From NCBI RefSeq assembly GCF_003952165.1, contig NZ_RXFT01000009.1, positions 186,001 through 250,000 of the forward strand: a DNA stretch of 64,000 bases, given 5' to 3'. The notes beneath the pieces were generated by a model that was not told the DNA's origin, searched no databases, and saw only the letters and a list, made by a program, of their open reading frames with translations. A program made the position numbers and the translations under genes. Numbering within the stretch: position 1 is the stretch's first letter; the number at the start of each line of letters is the position of its first letter. Shown here one piece after another: positions 63,112 through 64,000 of the stretch. This DNA comes from Variovorax guangxiensis. GTDB lineage: Bacteria > Pseudomonadota > Gammaproteobacteria > Burkholderiales > Burkholderiaceae_C.

Positions 63112-64000
63112 TCATTCGGGCTGTATCCCCGCGGCCTGGATCAGCTTCTTCCACTTCGCCAGCTCCGAGACGGTGAACGCGCCCAGCTCTTCCGGCGTGC
63201 TGCCGAAGGCGTCGAAGCCCAGCTTCGCCACGCGCTCGCGGAACACCGGGCCGTTCGCCATGTCGGCCAGCACCTTGTTGAGCTTCAGCACGATGTCCCG
63301 CGGCGTGCCCGCCGGCGCGAACACGCCGTTCCACGAGGTGATGTCGAAGCCCTTGAGTTCGGGCGTGTCGGCCAGCGGCGGCAGTTCGGGAAAGAGCTTG
63401 GTGCGCTCCTGCGTAGTGACGGCGATTGCCCGCATCTTGCCGGCCTTCACCGTGGCCAGGCCCGCCGCGAGGTCGACCACCATCATCGACACCTGCCCGC
63501 CGATCAGGTCGGCGATGGCCGGCGGCGTGCTCTTGTAGGGCACGTGCAGCATCGGCACGCCGCTCATGCGCGAGAGCGTGGCGCCGCTCACGATGCCGGT
63601 GCTGTTGCCGCTCGCGTAGGTCAGCTTGCCGGGATGCGCGCGGCCCCAGGCCAGCAGCTCGGCCACGCTCTTCACGGGCAGGTCGTTGTTCACCACCAGC
63701 ATGAAGGGCAGGTTGCCCATGCGGCTGACGGGCGCGAAGTCTTTCACCGGGTCGTAGGGCAGCGACTTCATCAGGCTCGGGTTGGCCGAGTGCGTGGTGT
63801 TGGTGGTCATGAACAGCGTGTAGCCGTCGGGCGCCGCCTTGGCGACGTACTCGGCCGCAATCACGCCGTTGGCGCCCGCCCTGTTGTCGATGATGACCGA
63901 GGCCTTGAGCGCATCGCCGAGCATCTGTCCCGCGATGCGCGCCACCGCGTCGGTGCCGCTGCCTGCGGCGAAGGGCACGACGATGCGTATGGGCTGCTTC
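63112..64000 (-). CDS. Bug-family periplasmic solute-binding protein, N-terminus cut by window edge
   Basis: About 296 residues of a tripartite tricarboxylate-type binding protein. The signal peptide and start lie beyond the window. Visible from KQPIRIVVPFAAGSGTDAVARIAGQ, then DNRAGANGVIAAEYVAKAAPDGYTLFM, TYASGNSTGIVSGATL and HVPYKSTPPAIADLIGGQ. It lies upstream of the CoA-transferase and acyl-CoA dehydrogenase genes on the same strand, a common Burkholderiales arrangement for uptake and activation of an organic acid. No TctA/TctB in view. Confidence 0.92.
   Translation of the reverse strand, partial: KQPIRIVVPFAAGSGTDAVARIAGQMLGDALKASVIIDNRAGANGVIAAEYVAKAAPDGYTLFMTTNTTHSANPSLMKSLPYDPVKDFAPVSRMGNLPFMLVVNNDLPVKSVAELLAWGRAHPGKLTYASGNSTGIVSGATLSRMSGVPMLHVPYKSTPPAIADLIGGQVSMMVVDLAAGLATVKAGKMRAIAVTTQERTKLFPELPPLADTPELKGFDITSWNGVFAPAGTPRDIVLKLNKVLADMANGPVFRERVAKLGFDAFGSTPEELGAFTVSELAKWKKLIQAAGIQPE

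Overview
The window is a gene-dense, high-GC (roughly two-thirds G+C by eye) chromosomal segment from a betaproteobacterium, most likely order Burkholderiales, family Comamonadaceae, and Variovorax-like. This placement is an inference. It rests on three orphan Bug-family (tripartite tricarboxylate) binding proteins, a double-length fused UvrA, an SAH riboswitch in front of ahcY, a Burkholderiales-type trimeric porin, polyhydroxyalkanoate (PHA) genes and the ErpA/L13/S9 arrangement. I see no prophage, transposase, CRISPR array, tRNA or rRNA. No gene-free stretch exceeds 300 bases; the longest (13696-13992) holds the riboswitch and its promoter.

Layout. 1-10 kb: a truncated CDF cation exporter; a FecR-domain plus OmpA-lipoprotein pair; tyrS; an M23 endopeptidase next to anmK (cell-wall remodelling and recycling); an MdtD-like exporter; erpA; rplM-rpsI with a clear promoter; and rlmJ. 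10-14 kb: a minus-strand operon ahcY-tlyA-metF-rlpA. Its leader is an SAH riboswitch followed by an intrinsic terminator, so genes of the SAM/SAH/methyl cycle are co-controlled. 14-21 kb: a lipoprotein made of two tandem copies of one about 320-residue unit, then a PHA block (phasin, alpha/beta hydrolase, PhaE-like subunit, class III-type PhaC, GNAT enzyme). 21-29.5 kb: prfC, a three-gene ABC-2 exporter, a HAD phosphatase, a porin, and an MFS/TetR pair.

30-43.2 kb is the most coherent metabolic region. A MocR-type regulator sits between two divergent transcription units. To the right are gabT, a complete Pot-like ABC importer (ATPase, binding protein, two permeases), an agmatinase/guanidinobutyrase-type ureohydrolase and gabD. 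To the left are ornithine cyclodeaminase, an acetylpolyamine-deacetylase-like enzyme and a Bug binding protein. Together they predict uptake and degradation of polyamines, guanidinobutyrate or GABA to succinate, with side entry from ornithine and acetylpolyamines.

43.2-64 kb: an M20 amidohydrolase plus Bug protein divergent from a LysR regulator; a fused UvrA of about 1,940 residues carrying an in-frame palindromic-repeat insertion; two tandem paralogous Leu/Ile/Val-type binding proteins with no permease; a 49-residue membrane protein; a metabolite:H+ symporter with an unusual extra domain; a chain of small minus-strand genes (DsbA-like isomerase, DUF1289, YbaK/ProX-type deacylase, LysE exporter); HMG-CoA lyase; acylphosphatase; and an acyl-CoA dehydrogenase / CoA-transferase / Bug cluster that runs off the right edge. 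I found no clearly unprecedented multi-gene system. The best leads for new biology are the tandem-duplicated lipoprotein, the repeat inside uvrA, the polyamine/GABA island and the riboswitch operon that includes a tlyA-type methyltransferase.
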